NCBI GenBank assembly: GCA_947632005.1
Contig: CANRNU010000014.1
Coordinates: forward strand, 1-54,466
Length of the DNA stretch: 54,466 bases
Source: an uncultured Oscillospiraceae bacterium
GTDB taxonomy: Bacteria; Bacillota; Clostridia; Oscillospirales; Oscillospiraceae
Direction of reading: 5' to 3'
Shown: positions 28,493 through 38,340 of the stretch, piece after piece
How the letters are laid out: every line of letters begins with the position of its first letter
Position numbering within the stretch: position 1 is the first letter of the stretch
The notes under the pieces: generated by a model
What the model was told of the DNA's origin: nothing
Seen by the model: the letters and a program-made list of their open reading frames with translations, nothing else
The model's database searches: none
Translations under genes and position numbers: made by a program

Positions 28493-29266
28493 TCAGTGGC
28501 CCAGCGCCTCCGTCATGGCCCGCACATACGCGCCCACATGCGCCGGCGCTTCCCTGCCGTATTGGGCCAGCAGCTTGATGATGGCCGAGCCCACGATGGC
28601 GCCGTCGGAGAGGGAGGCCATTTTGGATGCCTGTTCCGGCGTGGAGATGCCGAAGCCGATGGCGCAGGGGATGGGGGTATTGGCACGGACCACCTTCACG
28701 ATGGAGGCCAGGTCTGTGGTGATCTCGCTGCGGGTGCCGGTGACACCAAGGCTGGAAACGATGTAGAGAAAGCCCTCGGCCTCCCGGGCGATCATGGCGA
28801 TGCGGTCGGCGGAGGTGGGCGCCACCAGGGAGATCAGGTCCACGCCGTACTGCCGGCAGAGAGGGAGGAACTCCCCCTTTTCCTCGAAGGGCAGGTCGGG
28901 CAGGATGAGTCCGTCGATGCCGATCTGGCGGCAGGTGGAGATAAACCGCTCCGCGCCGTAGGAGAAGACCACATTGGCATAGGTCATGAACACCATGGGC
29001 ACAGTCACATCCCGGCGCAGGTCCCGGACCAGGTCGAAGATCTTGTCCGTGGTGACGCCGCCGGTCAGGGCCCGGAGATTGGCGCCCTGGATGACAGGTC
29101 CCTCGGCGGTGGGGTCGGAGAAGGGGATGCCCAGCTCGATGAGCCCGGCTCCGTTCGCCGCGCAGACCCGCACGCAGGCGGCGGTGGTCTCCAGGTCCGG
29201 GTCGCCGCAGGTGATGAACGGGATGAACGCCTTGCCGTGGGCAAAGGCCTTGGCGATGTTACTCAT
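28493..29266 (-). CDS. trpA: Tryptophan synthase alpha chain
   Basis: Splits indole-3-glycerol phosphate to indole for the beta subunit. 257-residue TIM barrel with [34 protein letters not shown] containing the catalytic Glu and Asp, [39 protein letters not shown] and [11 protein letters not shown]. It overlaps the trpB end by 8 bp and has GGAGG 6 nt before the ATG. It is the last gene of the trp operon. Confidence 0.97.
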   Translation of the reverse strand: MSNIAKAFAHGKAFIPFITCGDPDLETTAACVRVCAANGAGLIELGIPFSDPTAEGPVIQGANLRALTGGVTTDKIFDLVRDLRRDVTVPMVFMTYANVVFSYGAERFISTCRQIGIDGLILPDLPFEEKGEFLPLCRQYGVDLISLVAPTSADRIAMIAREAEGFLYIVSSLGVTGTRSEITTDLASIVKVVRANTPIPCAIGFGISTPEQASKMASLSDGAIVGSAIIKLLAQYGREAPAHVGAYVRAMTEALGH

Positions 29267-30443
29267 GGATATCCTCCCCTCTGTACCGGGCGATGGCGGC
29301 GCAGTCCTTGTCCCCCCGGCCGGAAATGGTGATGACGACGATCTGGTCCTTTCCCATGGTCGGGGCCAGCTTTTGGGCGTAGGCCACGGCGTGGGCGGAC
29401 TCGATGGCGGGGATGATACCCTCGGTCCGGGCCAGGTACTCAAAGGCGTCCACCGCCTCGTCGTCGGTGATGGGGACGTATTCCGCCCGGCCGGTGTCGT
29501 GCAGCCAGGCGTGCTCCGGACCCACACCGGGGTAGTCCAGCCCCGCGGAGATGGAGTATACCGGGGCGATCTGGCCGTACGCATCCTGGCAGAAGTAGCT
29601 CTTCATGCCGTGGAAGATGCCCAGCCGCCCGGTGGCGATGGTGGCGGCGGTCTCGAAGGTGTCCACTCCCCGGCCGGCGGCCTCGCAGCCGATGAGCCGG
29701 ACGCTCTTGTCCGGGATAAAGTGGTAGAAGCTGCCGATGGCGTTGGAGCCGCCGCCCACGCAGGCGATCACCGCGTCGGGCAGCCGGCCCTCCTTCTCCT
29801 GGAGCTGGGATCTGATCTCCCGGGAGATCACCGATTGGAAATCCCGCACGATGGTGGGGAAGGGGTGGGGGCCCATGACGGAGCCGAGGCAATAGTGGGT
29901 GTCGTCGATGCGGCGGGTCCACTCCCGCATAGCCTCGGATACCGCGTCCTTCAGCGTGGCGGTGCCGGTGGTCACAGGCACCACCTCTGCCCCCAGCAGC
30001 CGCATCCGGTACACGTTCAGGGCCTGGCGCTTCGTGTCCTCCTCGCCCATGAACACCACACACTGCATCCCCATGAGGGCGGCGGCGGTGGCCGTGGCCA
30101 CGCCATGCTGGCCGGCGCCGGTCTCGGCGATGAGCCGGGTCTTGCCCATCTTTTTGGCCAGAAGGGCCTGGCCTAGGACGTTGTTGATCTTGTGGGCGCC
30201 GGTGTGGTTGAGGTCCTCCCGTTTGAGGTAGATCTTCGCGCCCCCCAGGTCGCGGGTCATCTTCTCGGCATAATACAGCCGGGAGGGGCGGCCGGCATAC
30301 TCGTTGAAAAGATAGGTCAGCTCCCGGTCAAAGTCCGGGTCATTTTTGAAGTGCTCGTAGGCAGCCTCCAGCTCGATGACCGCGTTCATCAGCGTCTCGG
30401 GGATGTACTGTCCGCCGTGGATGCCGAATCGTCCGTTGGACAT
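29259..30443 (-). CDS. trpB: Tryptophan synthase beta chain
   Basis: PLP enzyme that joins indole and serine. 394 residues, TrpB1 type: [22 protein letters not shown]-lysine region [43 protein letters not shown], phosphate loop [13 protein letters not shown] and [19 protein letters not shown] place the start at ATG 30443 with AAGGA 9 nt upstream. An ATG at 30452 overlaps the trpF stop but abuts that AAGGA. Confidence 0.97.
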   Translation of the reverse strand: MSNGRFGIHGGQYIPETLMNAVIELEAAYEHFKNDPDFDRELTYLFNEYAGRPSRLYYAEKMTRDLGGAKIYLKREDLNHTGAHKINNVLGQALLAKKMGKTRLIAETGAGQHGVATATAAALMGMQCVVFMGEEDTKRQALNVYRMRLLGAEVVPVTTGTATLKDAVSEAMREWTRRIDDTHYCLGSVMGPHPFPTIVRDFQSVISREIRSQLQEKEGRLPDAVIACVGGGSNAIGSFYHFIPDKSVRLIGCEAAGRGVDTFETAATIATGRLGIFHGMKSYFCQDAYGQIAPVYSISAGLDYPGVGPEHAWLHDTGRAEYVPITDDEAVDAFEYLARTEGIIPAIESAHAVAYAQKLAPTMGKDQIVVITISGRGDKDCAAIARYRGEDIHE

Positions 30444-30448
30444 GTCGT

Positions 30449-31054
30449 TCATTCCTTTCGCGCGGCGGCCACAGCCGCCTTGATCTTATCAAAGTCTTTC
30501 ATTTTGTCCGTCTCTACGCCGCTGGATATGTCCAGCCCGTAGGGGCGGAGCTGGCTTATGGCGCCGGGGATGTTCTCCGGGGTGAGCCCGCCGGCCAGGA
30601 TATACGGGCGGGTCACGCCCTGGGCCAGGGACCAGTCGAAGCTCTGGCCGGTGCCGTAGCCGTTGTCCAGCAGGACCATGTCGGCGGCGGAGGCGTTGGC
30701 GGCCGCCAGGTCGGCGGGGTCGCGGACCTTGAAGGCCTTCCAGATCGTGCAGCCGGGCGCCAGGGCCCGGAGCGCGGCCATATAGCTGTCGTCCTCGTGG
30801 CCGTGGAGCTGAGCCACGGCGATGGTACCGTCGTTCAAAAGCGCCGCCACATCCTCCACCGGGCTGTTCACAAACACGCCCACGGGAGTGATGCCGGGGG
30901 CCAGTCCGGCCCGCAGGGCCCGCACCCGGTCCGGGGTCAGGTCCCGGTGGCTTTTTGGGAAGTTGATGATGAAGCCGCACCAGTCCGGCCGGGCGGCGTT
31001 GACGTATTCTATGTCGCATGGCCGGTACAGGCCGCAGATCTTGATCTTTGTCAT
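30449..31054 (-). CDS. trpF: Phosphoribosylanthranilate isomerase
   Basis: Amadori isomerase of tryptophan synthesis. 201 residues with [17 protein letters not shown] holding the catalytic Cys, [54 protein letters not shown] with the catalytic Asp, and [21 protein letters not shown] replaces the usual DVSSGVE. The ATG overlaps the trpC stop. Confidence 0.96.
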   Translation of the reverse strand: MTKIKICGLYRPCDIEYVNAARPDWCGFIINFPKSHRDLTPDRVRALRAGLAPGITPVGVFVNSPVEDVAALLNDGTIAVAQLHGHEDDSYMAALRALAPGCTIWKAFKVRDPADLAAANASAADMVLLDNGYGTGQSFDWSLAQGVTRPYILAGGLTPENIPGAISQLRPYGLDISSGVETDKMKDFDKIKAAVAAARKE

Positions 31055-31839
31055 CCGGCTGCCTCCCGCATGGCCGCGAGGAGAGCGGCCTTGTCCTGCG
31101 CCCGCATGAGAGCTTCCCCCACCAGGGCCGCGTCGGCCCCGAGCTTTTTCAGCGCCGCCGCGTCCTCCGGACCGGTCACACCGCTCTCCGCCACATACAC
31201 CGCCTCGGTCGGGATCAGGTCCCGCAGCCGGGCAGCGTTGGAGAAGTCCACGGAAAAGTCCTTCAGATTCCGGTTGTTCACGCCGATGATGGCCGCCCCG
31301 GCGCTGACGGCGGAGCGTATCTCCCCCTCGTCGTGGGCCTCCACCAGGGCTGCCAGTCCCAACTGGCCGCATATGTCCAGGTACCTGGCTATGGTGGCCG
31401 TGTCCAGCAGGGCACAGATGAGCAGCACCGCATTGGCGCCCATGACCTTGGCCTGGTAGAGCTGATACTCGTCCACGGTGAAGTCCTTGCGGAGCATGGG
31501 CAGAGAGACCGTCCGGCGGATATCCCGGAAGATATCATCTGAGCCGAGAAACCACTTGGGCTCCGTCAGGCAGGATACCGCGTCCGCTCCCGCGGCCTCG
31601 TAGGAACGGGCGATGTCCATGTAGGGAAAGTCCGGCGCGATAAGTCCCTTGGAGGGGGAGGCCCGTTTCACCTCGCAGATGAAGCGAAGGCCGGGCTTTT
31701 TCAGGGCCTGCAGGAATGCCTCCCCGTCCGCCGGACTGCCCTGGAGGGCCAGCTCCCGCATGGCGTCGGGGCTGAGCACTTCCTTGTCCGCCGCTACCCG
31801 TTCCCGGGCGTGGGCGGCCAGTTGGTCCAGAATGGTCAT
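31051..31839 (-). CDS. trpC: Indole-3-glycerol phosphate synthase
   Basis: Closes the indole ring from CdRP. 262-residue barrel with FICEVKRASPSKGLI holding the catalytic Glu and Lys, AVSCLTEPKWFLGS, LPMLRKDFTVDEYQ, ALVEAHDEGE, IGVNNRNLKDFSVD and YVAESGVTGPED. The start follows the trpD stop by one base. It is a separate gene from trpF, unlike the E. coli fusion. Confidence 0.97.
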   Translation of the reverse strand: MTILDQLAAHARERVAADKEVLSPDAMRELALQGSPADGEAFLQALKKPGLRFICEVKRASPSKGLIAPDFPYMDIARSYEAAGADAVSCLTEPKWFLGSDDIFRDIRRTVSLPMLRKDFTVDEYQLYQAKVMGANAVLLICALLDTATIARYLDICGQLGLAALVEAHDEGEIRSAVSAGAAIIGVNNRNLKDFSVDFSNAARLRDLIPTEAVYVAESGVTGPEDAAALKKLGADAALVGEALMRAQDKAALLAAMREAAG

Positions 31840-31840
31840 C

Positions 31841-32866
31841 TCACGCCTCCGGGCGGTTGGAGACCTCAATGAGCTTGGCAAGGGTCCCGGCGGCCTTGCC
31901 GCTGTCGATGAGCTCCGCCGCCAGGGCCACGCCGTCGGCCCAGGTCCCGGCCTTGCCCCCGATGTACAGGGCCGCGCCGGCGTTCATGAGCACCGCATCC
32001 CGCTTGGGACCCGGGACGCCGGCCAAGATGTCCCGGACGATCTGGGCATTCTCCGCCGGGGCGCCGCCCACGAGCTCGCTCTTCTCGCAGCGGGTCAGGC
32101 CAAAGTCCTCCGGCTTCACGGTGTAGGATTTGAACCATCCGTCCTTGAACTCGCACACGGCGGTGGGGGAGGACAGGGAGATCTCGTCCAGCTTGTCTCT
32201 GCCGTAGACCACCATGCCGCGCTCCACGCCCAGGCTGATGAGCACCTGGGCCAGCGGCTCCACCAGATACTCGTCATACACGCCCAGAAGCTGCATCTTG
32301 GGGCTGCCGGGGTTCGTGAGGGGTCCCAGGATGTTGAACACCGTGCGCACGCCCAGCTCCTTGCGGATGGCGCCCACATATTTCATGGAGGTATGGTACT
32401 TCTGGGCGAAGAAGAAGCACATGCCCACCTCGTCCAAAAGCTCCACGCACCGCTCCGGGCTCTGCTGGATGTTCACGCCCAGGGCCTCCAGGCAGTCCGC
32501 GGTGCCGCACTGGGAGGAGGCGGCCCGGTTGCCGTGCTTGGCGACCTTCATGCCGCCGGCGGCGGCCACCAGGGCGGAGGCGGTGGAAATGTTGAAGCTG
32601 TGGGCTCCGTCGCCGCCGGTGCCCACGATCTCAAAGACGGGGTAGGGGGCGTTCACTCTGATGGCGTGGTCCCGCATGGCGGCGGCGCAGCCGGCGATCT
32701 CGTCGCTGGTCTCGGCCTTGGCGCTCTTGGTGGACAGAGCCGCCAGAAAAGCGGCGTTCTGGGTCTGGGTGGTCTCGCCGGACATGATCTCGTTCATAAC
32801 GGCGTAGGCCTCGTCGTAGGTCAGGTCCTCCTTGGCGACGATCTTTACAATGGCTTCTTTTATCAT
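31841..32866 (-). CDS. trpD: Anthranilate phosphoribosyltransferase
   Basis: Adds phosphoribose to anthranilate. 341 residues with the PRPP-binding [55 protein letters not shown] and [19 protein letters not shown] has Ala where many homologues have Ser. The gap from trpG is 25 bp, the only visible spacing in an otherwise overlapping operon. Confidence 0.97.
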   Translation of the reverse strand: MIKEAIVKIVAKEDLTYDEAYAVMNEIMSGETTQTQNAAFLAALSTKSAKAETSDEIAGCAAAMRDHAIRVNAPYPVFEIVGTGGDGAHSFNISTASALVAAAGGMKVAKHGNRAASSQCGTADCLEALGVNIQQSPERCVELLDEVGMCFFFAQKYHTSMKYVGAIRKELGVRTVFNILGPLTNPGSPKMQLLGVYDEYLVEPLAQVLISLGVERGMVVYGRDKLDEISLSSPTAVCEFKDGWFKSYTVKPEDFGLTRCEKSELVGGAPAENAQIVRDILAGVPGPKRDAVLMNAGAALYIGGKAGTWADGVALAAELIDSGKAAGTLAKLIEVSNRPEA

Positions 32867-32891
32867 GACAAAAACTCCTTTTTGTTTTGAT

Positions 32892-33461
32892 TCAGATGAG
32901 ATAGAGGAAATTTCGGAGCATGGTCCCGCCGTCGGGGGTCATGATGGACTCCGGGTGGAACTGGACGCCGTAGATGGGGTATTGCCGGTGCCGGACGGCC
33001 ATCACCTCGCCGTCCAGGGTCCGGGCGGTGACGGCGAGACAGTCCGGTATGGTGTTCGGGTCTGCCGCCAGGGAGTGATATCGGGCCACGGGCGCGGTCT
33101 CCGGGCAGCCGGCGAACAGGGGACAGTCGGGGTCGAAGCGCACCGTGGACTGCTTGCCGTGCATGAGCCGCCTGGCGTAGGTGACCGTGGCGCCGTAGGC
33201 GGCGCAGATGGCCTGGTGGCCCAGGCAGACCCCCAGGATGGGGATGTCCCGGCCCAGCTCGCGGACCACATCCATGGTGACGCCGGCGTCCTCCGGTCTG
33301 CCGGGGCCGGGGGAGAGGATGATACGGTCCGGGCCCAGGGCCCCGATCTGGGCTGCGGTCAGCTCGTCGTTTCGGATGACCTTGATGTCCGGGTCCAGGG
33401 CCCCCACCAGCTGGTAGAGGTTATAGGAGAAGCTGTCGTAGTTGTCAATGAGCAGGATCAT
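32892..33461 (-). CDS. trpG: Anthranilate synthase glutamine amidotransferase component
   Basis: Supplies ammonia to TrpE. 189 residues with [27 protein letters not shown], the nucleophile in GVCLGHQAI, and the His/Glu pair in [13 protein letters not shown]. The ATG overlaps the trpE stop (ATGA). It is a stand-alone TrpG, not fused to TrpD. It may also serve aminodeoxychorismate synthase, since no pab genes are present here. Confidence 0.96.
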   Translation of the reverse strand: MILLIDNYDSFSYNLYQLVGALDPDIKVIRNDELTAAQIGALGPDRIILSPGPGRPEDAGVTMDVVRELGRDIPILGVCLGHQAICAAYGATVTYARRLMHGKQSTVRFDPDCPLFAGCPETAPVARYHSLAADPNTIPDCLAVTARTLDGEVMAVRHRQYPIYGVQFHPESIMTPDGGTMLRNFLYLI

Positions 33462-34924
33462 AGGTCTTCCTCCTGGGCCAGCTTCAGGGCGTTGACCACG
33501 GCCTGGGCCTTGTTGATGCACTCCTGGTACTCCTTTTCCGGCACGGAATCGGCCACGATGCCAGCCCCGGACCGGACGAATACCCGGCCATTCTTCTTGT
33601 AGGCGATGCGGATGGCGATGCAGGTGTCCATGTTGCCGGTGAAGTCGATGTAGCCGATGGCTCCCCCGTAGATGCCCCGTTTGTTGTTCTCCAGCTGGCC
33701 GATGAGCTGACAGGCGCGGATCTTTGGCGCGCCGGACAATGTGCCCGCCGGGAGCACCGCCGCGATGGCGTCCAGCGCGTCGAACTCCGGGCGGATCTCG
33801 CCCCGGACCGTGGAGCCGATGTGCATCACATGGGAATAGCGCTCGATGGAGTGGAGCTTTTCCACCTGGACAGACCCGAACCGGCTGATCTTGCCCAGGT
33901 CGTTGCGGCCAAGATCCACCAGCATGTTGTGCTCGGCCAGCTCCTTCTCGTCCGCCAGAAGCTCCGCCTCCAGGGCGGCGTCCTCCTCGTCGGTCCTGCC
34001 CCGGGGCCGGGTGCCTGCCAGGGGGAAGGTGTGCAGGACCCCGTCCTCCAGCTTTACCAGTGTCTCGGGCGAGGCACCGGCCACCTCCACGTCGGTGCCG
34101 GAGAAGTAGAACATGTAGGGGGAGGGGTTCATGGTCCGCAGGATGCGGTAGGTATTCAGCAGGCTGCCCTGGAAGGGGGCGCTGAGCCGGTTGGACAGCA
34201 CGATCTGGAAGATGTCTCCCTCCCGGATGTGGTGCTTGGCCCGCTCCACCATGGCGCAGTAATCGTCCCGTCCGAACAGGGGCGTCACCTCTCCGGTGAG
34301 CCGGCCGCCGGGCTCGTTCTTCTTCGCGCCGGTCCGCAGCAGGTCCCGCATATGGGCCAGGGCCAGGACCGCCTGGTTGTAGCCTGTCTCCGGGTCATCC
34401 AGGGACATGTTGGCGATGAGGATGATCTTCTGGGTGACATTGTCAAAGGCGATGACCCGGTCAAAGAGCATCAGGTCCACATCCTTGAACGCCTCGGTGT
34501 CCTCCGTTTTCACCCGGACGGCGGGCTCGCTGTAGCCCAGGTAGTCGTAGGAGAAATATCCCACCAGCCCGCCGGTGAAGGAGGGAAGGTAGCCGAAGCG
34601 GGGGCTGACGTGCTCCGCCAGGATCTGCCGCAGCTCCGCCGCCGGATCGTCCGTCCGGAAGGTCACGTCCCCCGCCTTCATCACCCCATCGGTGCAGGTG
34701 ATCTCCATCCGGGGATCGAAGCCCAAAAAGGTGTAGCGTCCCCACTTCTCCCGCTCGGCCACGGATTCCAGCATAAAGCAGTGGGTGGAGACATTTTTCA
34801 GGATCTTCATTGCCTCGATGGGTGTGCAGATGTCCGACAGCATCTCACAGCTCACCGGCAGGACCTTGTACCGGCCCTGGACGGCGATGGTCTTGACTTC
34901 CTCCAAACTGGGTCTGACGACCAT
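33458..34924 (-). CDS. trpE: Anthranilate synthase component I
   Basis: Commits chorismate to tryptophan. 488 residues. The N-terminal FMLESVAEREKWGRYTFLG has the LES feature of tryptophan feedback sites. The chorismate-binding C-terminus has EGDIFQIVLSNR, MNPSPYMFYF, GASPETLVKLED, FPLAGTRPRGRT, MLVDLGRNDLGKI, GTLSGAPKIRACQLI and RSGAGIVADSVPEKEY. ATG 34924 is set by GGAGG 8 nt upstream. First gene of trpEGDCFBA, behind a T-box leader. Confidence 0.97.
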   Translation of the reverse strand: MVVRPSLEEVKTIAVQGRYKVLPVSCEMLSDICTPIEAMKILKNVSTHCFMLESVAEREKWGRYTFLGFDPRMEITCTDGVMKAGDVTFRTDDPAAELRQILAEHVSPRFGYLPSFTGGLVGYFSYDYLGYSEPAVRVKTEDTEAFKDVDLMLFDRVIAFDNVTQKIILIANMSLDDPETGYNQAVLALAHMRDLLRTGAKKNEPGGRLTGEVTPLFGRDDYCAMVERAKHHIREGDIFQIVLSNRLSAPFQGSLLNTYRILRTMNPSPYMFYFSGTDVEVAGASPETLVKLEDGVLHTFPLAGTRPRGRTDEEDAALEAELLADEKELAEHNMLVDLGRNDLGKISRFGSVQVEKLHSIERYSHVMHIGSTVRGEIRPEFDALDAIAAVLPAGTLSGAPKIRACQLIGQLENNKRGIYGGAIGYIDFTGNMDTCIAIRIAYKKNGRVFVRSGAGIVADSVPEKEYQECINKAQAVVNALKLAQEEDL

Positions 34925-35060
34925 ATAATGGTCCTCCTTGTGTATCATGATTATCTGACGGCGAAACGCCGCAGGTGCTGCGCCGAGCCGCTTCGCGGCT
35001 GAAGCAAAACAGCCGTGCTGTTTTGCCGGACACTCATTCTGGATACTCTGCCGGGACATG
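34925..35060 (-). other. trpE leader between T-box terminator and start codon
   Basis: 136 bp containing stacked hairpins (GCAAAACAGC/GCTGTTTTGC and AGCCGC/GCGGCT). At 34945-34972 there is a 28-bp segment that recurs with one mismatch at 47279-47306 in front of the aconitase X gene. The stretch is open in the trpE frame but is not protein-like. Confidence 0.6.
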
Positions 35061-35330
35061 AAAAAACGCCCCCGACAGAAATCCTTTTCTGTCAAGGACG
35101 AATAAAAGCCTTATCCGCGGTGCCACCTTGATTCACGGCGGTGAAGCCGTGCGCTTGGCAGGATACCAACATATCCCCGGCAACTGACGTATGCCCACAC
35201 GTCGCGCATTACCGCGCCCTCAGCGGTCCATTTGACGGCTTGTTTCCCACCCCGATCTCAGCATAGGGGGCTCTCTGTGAGGGCATCACCGACGTTATCT
35301 CCGCGTCAACGGTTTAGTGTTTTAAATTGA
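35061..35330 (-). promoter_or_regulatory. Tryptophan T-box riboswitch leader
   Basis: Leftward leader with the T-box core AAGGTGGCACCGCGG (35129-35115) and then a terminator. CGTCCTTGACAGAAA pairs, with G-U pairs, across AGGA to 35075-35061, followed by TTTTTT. The candidate specifier codon is TGG (35230-35228) in AAATGGACC on the stem I side. The T-box bulge reads TGGC, whose last base pairs with discriminator G73 of tRNA-Trp. Uncharged tRNA-Trp should therefore block the terminator and switch on trpE onward. Confidence 0.93.
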
Positions 35331-35337
35331 TGGGACC

Positions 35338-35366
35338 ATTTTAGCACGCCCGGCCCTCTTTGTCAA
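35338..35366 (-). promoter_or_regulatory. Sigma-A promoter of the trp operon
   Basis: Leftward TTGACA (35366-35361), 17-bp spacer, TAAAAT (35343-35338). It lies only 32 bp after the hisK stop codon, with no intervening terminator visible. Confidence 0.85.
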
Positions 35367-35397
35367 AGTTTTTTTGTAAGATCTGTCTTTCGTCCGG

Positions 35398-36210
35398 TCA
35401 GAGCGGTCCCGGGACGAATCCGCGGCCATCGAAGCGCCACAGCTCCCGGAAGCCGATGGCCCGAAGCTGCGCCCGCGTTTCCGGGAAGGCATAGGTGAGA
35501 TGCTCGGGCCGGTGGGCGTCGGAGGAGATGGTGACCCGTCCTCCCAGGGCGTGAAGGCGGCGGAGAAGGGGCACGGAAGGATAGGGCTCCGTGCGATACC
35601 CCTTGGCCATGGCCCCGGTATTGACCTCAAAGATCTTGCCGGCGGATACCAGCGGCCCCATGGTCTCCGACGCCAGGTCCAGCAGCCAGGGAGCACGGCT
35701 GTCAAAAAGCCCCGCTGTCTCGGAATATTTGCAGATCAGATCAAAGTGCCCCACGATGTCCACCCGGGGGTCATCCGCCAAGGCGGCGTATTGGGCGAAG
35801 TACGCCCGGGCCATGGCCCGCTCGTCCCCGCCGAAGCGGTCTTCGAGCAGCGCTTTTGTCACGGCGGAGGACAGGTCCACGGAGGACGCCTCGCCCCCGG
35901 GGGCGAGAAAATGCACCGAACCGATCACATAGTCAAAGCCGTCCGGCGCCAGAGGCGAGCGGCTGTCCCACTCCAGTCCGTCATAGACGGCCAGCGTACC
36001 CCGGAACTGTGCCCGGACCTGGGCGATCTCCGCCCGATAGGCGGCCAGGCGGTCCGCAGGAATGGCCCAGTCGTTTCCCCAGGACAGCGGGCTGTGGACG
36101 GAAAAGCCCAGAGAGGTCAGCCCCGCGGCCACAGCGGCCCGGGCCATGTCCAGGGGCGATGCTGTGCCGTCGTCCCAGGCGGTGTGGGTGTGCAGGTTTT
36201 GGGCAAACAT
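35398..36210 (-). CDS. hisK: Histidinol-phosphatase, PHP family
   Basis: Dephosphorylates histidinol phosphate. 270 residues of the PHP/HisK type rather than HAD-type HisB: NLHTHTAWDDGTAS, GFSVHSPLSWGNDW, GLEWDSRS, YVIGSVHFLAPG, DIVGHFDLICKY, FEVNTGAMAKGYR and TISSDAHRPEHL give the metal ligands. The ATG shares one base with the hisIE stop. Last gene of the his operon. Confidence 0.95.
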   Translation of the reverse strand: MFAQNLHTHTAWDDGTASPLDMARAAVAAGLTSLGFSVHSPLSWGNDWAIPADRLAAYRAEIAQVRAQFRGTLAVYDGLEWDSRSPLAPDGFDYVIGSVHFLAPGGEASSVDLSSAVTKALLEDRFGGDERAMARAYFAQYAALADDPRVDIVGHFDLICKYSETAGLFDSRAPWLLDLASETMGPLVSAGKIFEVNTGAMAKGYRTEPYPSVPLLRRLHALGGRVTISSDAHRPEHLTYAFPETRAQLRAIGFRELWRFDGRGFVPGPL

Positions 36211-36857
36211 CAGCGCATCTTCTCCTGCTTGACCTTGTGGTCGATGACGTGGCGGGAGGCAAGCTCTGCCTTTACATCCTCCAGGCCGATGCCCATCTCC
36301 GTCATCAGCACCATGGCGTGATAGGCCAGGTCCGCCAACTCATAGACGGTGTTGGGCTTGTCGCCGTCCTTGGCGGCGATGATCACCTCCGTTGCCTCCT
36401 CGCCGATCTTCTTGAGGATCTTGTCCGTTCCCTTCTCAAAGAGGTAAGAGGTGTAGGAGCCCTCCCGGGGGCTGTCCTTCCGGCCCCGGAGCAGGTCCAT
36501 CAGTCCCTGATACTGGAAGGCGGGAGGGGTGTCTGCCTCATAGACCAGATCGTTGAAACAGCTGTCCGTGCCCAGGTGACAGGCCGGGCCGTCCTTTTGC
36601 ACCCGGACCACCAGGGCGTCCCGGTCGCAGTCGGCGGTGATGGACACGATATGCTGGTAATTGCCGCTGGTCTCTCCCTTGAGCCAGAGCTCCTGGCGGC
36701 TGCGGCTGAAAAAGCAGGTCAGCCCTTTTTCCATGGAGATCTGAAGGCTCTCCCGGCTCATGTATGCCAGGGTCAGCACCTTTCGGCTGGCGTCGTCCAC
36801 CACAATGGCGGGGATGAGGCCCTTTTCGTCGAATCTCAGACTGTCGATGTCAAGCAT
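36210..36857 (-). CDS. hisI: Bifunctional phosphoribosyl-AMP cyclohydrolase / phosphoribosyl-ATP pyrophosphatase
   Basis: HisIE fusion of 215 residues, steps 2 and 3 of histidine synthesis. N-terminal cyclohydrolase half: VLTLAYMSRESLQIS, FFSRSRQELWLKGETSG, the DCDRDAL metal site and GPACHLGTDSCF with Cys ligands. C-terminal pyrophosphatase half: GSYTSYLFEKGTDKILKKIG, EEATEVIIAAK and ELADLAYHAMVLM. It lies 5 bp downstream of hisF. Confidence 0.96.
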   Translation of the reverse strand: MLDIDSLRFDEKGLIPAIVVDDASRKVLTLAYMSRESLQISMEKGLTCFFSRSRQELWLKGETSGNYQHIVSITADCDRDALVVRVQKDGPACHLGTDSCFNDLVYEADTPPAFQYQGLMDLLRGRKDSPREGSYTSYLFEKGTDKILKKIGEEATEVIIAAKDGDKPNTVYELADLAYHAMVLMTEMGIGLEDVKAELASRHVIDHKVKQEKMR

Positions 36858-36862
36858 GGTCG

Positions 36863-37621
36863 TTATCTCCTTACGAGGATATGGTTTTCCGCCAGCGCGG
36901 CCTTCAGGTCCGGGATGGACACCTCCCCAAAGTGGAAGATGCCGGCGGCGATGCCCGCGTCCACCTTGGGCAGGGACTGAAAGAGGGTGATGAAATCACC
37001 GATGCACCCGGCGCCGCCGGAGGCGATCACCGGCACGTTCACCGCCCGGCACACCGCGTCCAGCATGGGGATGTCGAAACCGCCCCGGACCCCGTCGGTG
37101 TCGATGGAGTTCAGGACGATCTCCCCGGCGCCCATGTCCACCCCCCGGCGTATCCATTCGATGGCGTCCAGGCCCGTATCCTCCCGACCGCCCTTGGCGA
37201 AGACCCGGTAGCCGGTCCCCATGCGCTTGGCGTCCACGGACAGGACCACGCACTGGCTGCCGTAGCGCTTGGCGGCGTCGGCGATGAGCCCCGGCTCCGC
37301 CAGGGCCCCGGAATTGACGCTGACCTTGTCCGCGCCGCATTTGAGCACCCGGTCGAAGTCCGCCAGGGTGCGGATGCCGCCACCCACGGTCAGGGGGATG
37401 AAGACGGTGGAGGCCGTCTTCCGCAGGATGTCCGTGAAGATGTCCCGGCCCTCGGCAGAGGCGGTGATGTCATAGAAGACCAGCTCATCCGCGCCGCACC
37501 GGGAGTAGTATTCCGCCAGTGCCACCGGGTCCGACACGTCCGCCAGACCCTGAAAGTTGACCCCTTTGACCACCCGGCCGTCCTTCACGTCCAGACAGGG
37601 GATGATGCGTTTTGTGATCAT
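36863..37621 (-). CDS. hisF: Imidazole glycerol phosphate synthase cyclase subunit
   Basis: Works with HisH to make IGP and AICAR. 252-residue barrel with KRIIPCLDVKDGRVVKGVNF, LVFYDITASAEGR, PLTVGGGIRTLADF, KVSVNSGAL, GEIVLNSIDTDGVRGGFD and VIASGGAGCIGDF, including both catalytic Asp residues. The start overlaps the hisA stop by 4 bp. Confidence 0.97.
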   Translation of the reverse strand: MITKRIIPCLDVKDGRVVKGVNFQGLADVSDPVALAEYYSRCGADELVFYDITASAEGRDIFTDILRKTASTVFIPLTVGGGIRTLADFDRVLKCGADKVSVNSGALAEPGLIADAAKRYGSQCVVLSVDAKRMGTGYRVFAKGGREDTGLDAIEWIRRGVDMGAGEIVLNSIDTDGVRGGFDIPMLDAVCRAVNVPVIASGGAGCIGDFITLFQSLPKVDAGIAAGIFHFGEVSIPDLKAALAENHILVRR

Positions 37622-38331
37622 CTGGCCACCTCGATTGCCCGGGCCAGGTCAATGGCTCCGGTGTAGTAGGCCTTGCCCAAAATGGCCCCGGTCAGGCCCA
37701 TGTCCCGCAGAGCCGCTATGTCCTCCAGCGTGGACACGCCGCCGGAGGCCACGATGTCCATGTCCAGGGCGGCGGCCAGGGTCCGGTACAGGTCCCGGTT
37801 CGTGCCGGCCATGGCCCCGTCCCGGGAGATGTCCGTGCAGATGACGGCGCCCACCCCGGCGTCCTGGAGCTTCCGGCAGAAGTCCAGGCAGGGCAGGGCG
37901 CTGGTCTCCCGCCAGCCCTTGATGGCCACATAGCCGTCCCGGCAGTCCACCCCGGCGGCCAGCCGGGGGCCGTATTTGGCGGCCATGGCGGCGAAGAAGT
38001 CCCAGTCCGTGACGGCAGCGGTGCCCAGGATCACCCGGTCCACCCCTGCGTCCAGATACCGGCGTATCACGTCCTCGCTGCGGACGCCGCCGCCGATCTC
38101 CACCTTCAGACCGGTGCGCTGGGATACGGACGCCACGATATCAAAATTCGGCGTGGTCCCGTCCCGGGCCCCGGCCAGGTCCACCATGTGGATGTGTTCC
38201 GCTCCGGCGGCTGCGAAGTCCCGGGCCACGGCCAGGGGATCGTCGCTGTATACGGTCATCTGGTCATAGTCGCCCCGGAAGAGACGCACGGCTTTGCCGT
38301 CGTATAGATCGATCGCTGGATAGATGTACAT
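37618..38331 (-). CDS. hisA: ProFAR isomerase
   Basis: Isomerises ProFAR to PRFAR. 237-residue half-barrel repeat protein: YPAIDLYDGKAVRLFRGDY, HMVDLAGARDG, EIGGGVRSEDVI, VDRVILGTAAV, CTDISRDGAMAGTNRDLY with the second catalytic Asp, and IVASGGVSTLEDI. It could also act as a TrpF-like enzyme in lineages lacking trpF, but trpF is present here, so plain HisA is expected. Confidence 0.97.
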   Translation of the reverse strand: MYIYPAIDLYDGKAVRLFRGDYDQMTVYSDDPLAVARDFAAAGAEHIHMVDLAGARDGTTPNFDIVASVSQRTGLKVEIGGGVRSEDVIRRYLDAGVDRVILGTAAVTDWDFFAAMAAKYGPRLAAGVDCRDGYVAIKGWRETSALPCLDFCRKLQDAGVGAVICTDISRDGAMAGTNRDLYRTLAAALDMDIVASGGVSTLEDIAALRDMGLTGAILGKAYYTGAIDLARAIEVAR

Positions 38332-38340
38332 GCTCTCTCC

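Noticed and set aside
28493-29584. Longer trpA frame reaching into trpB
   Set aside because: The region before 29266 reads as an Arg/Pro/Ser-rich off-frame of trpB; trpA has its own GGAGG and ATG.
33458-35095. trpE N-terminus extended through the T-box leader
   Set aside because: The extra residues come from the terminator and hairpins of the leader; ATG 34924 has an ideal ribosome site.
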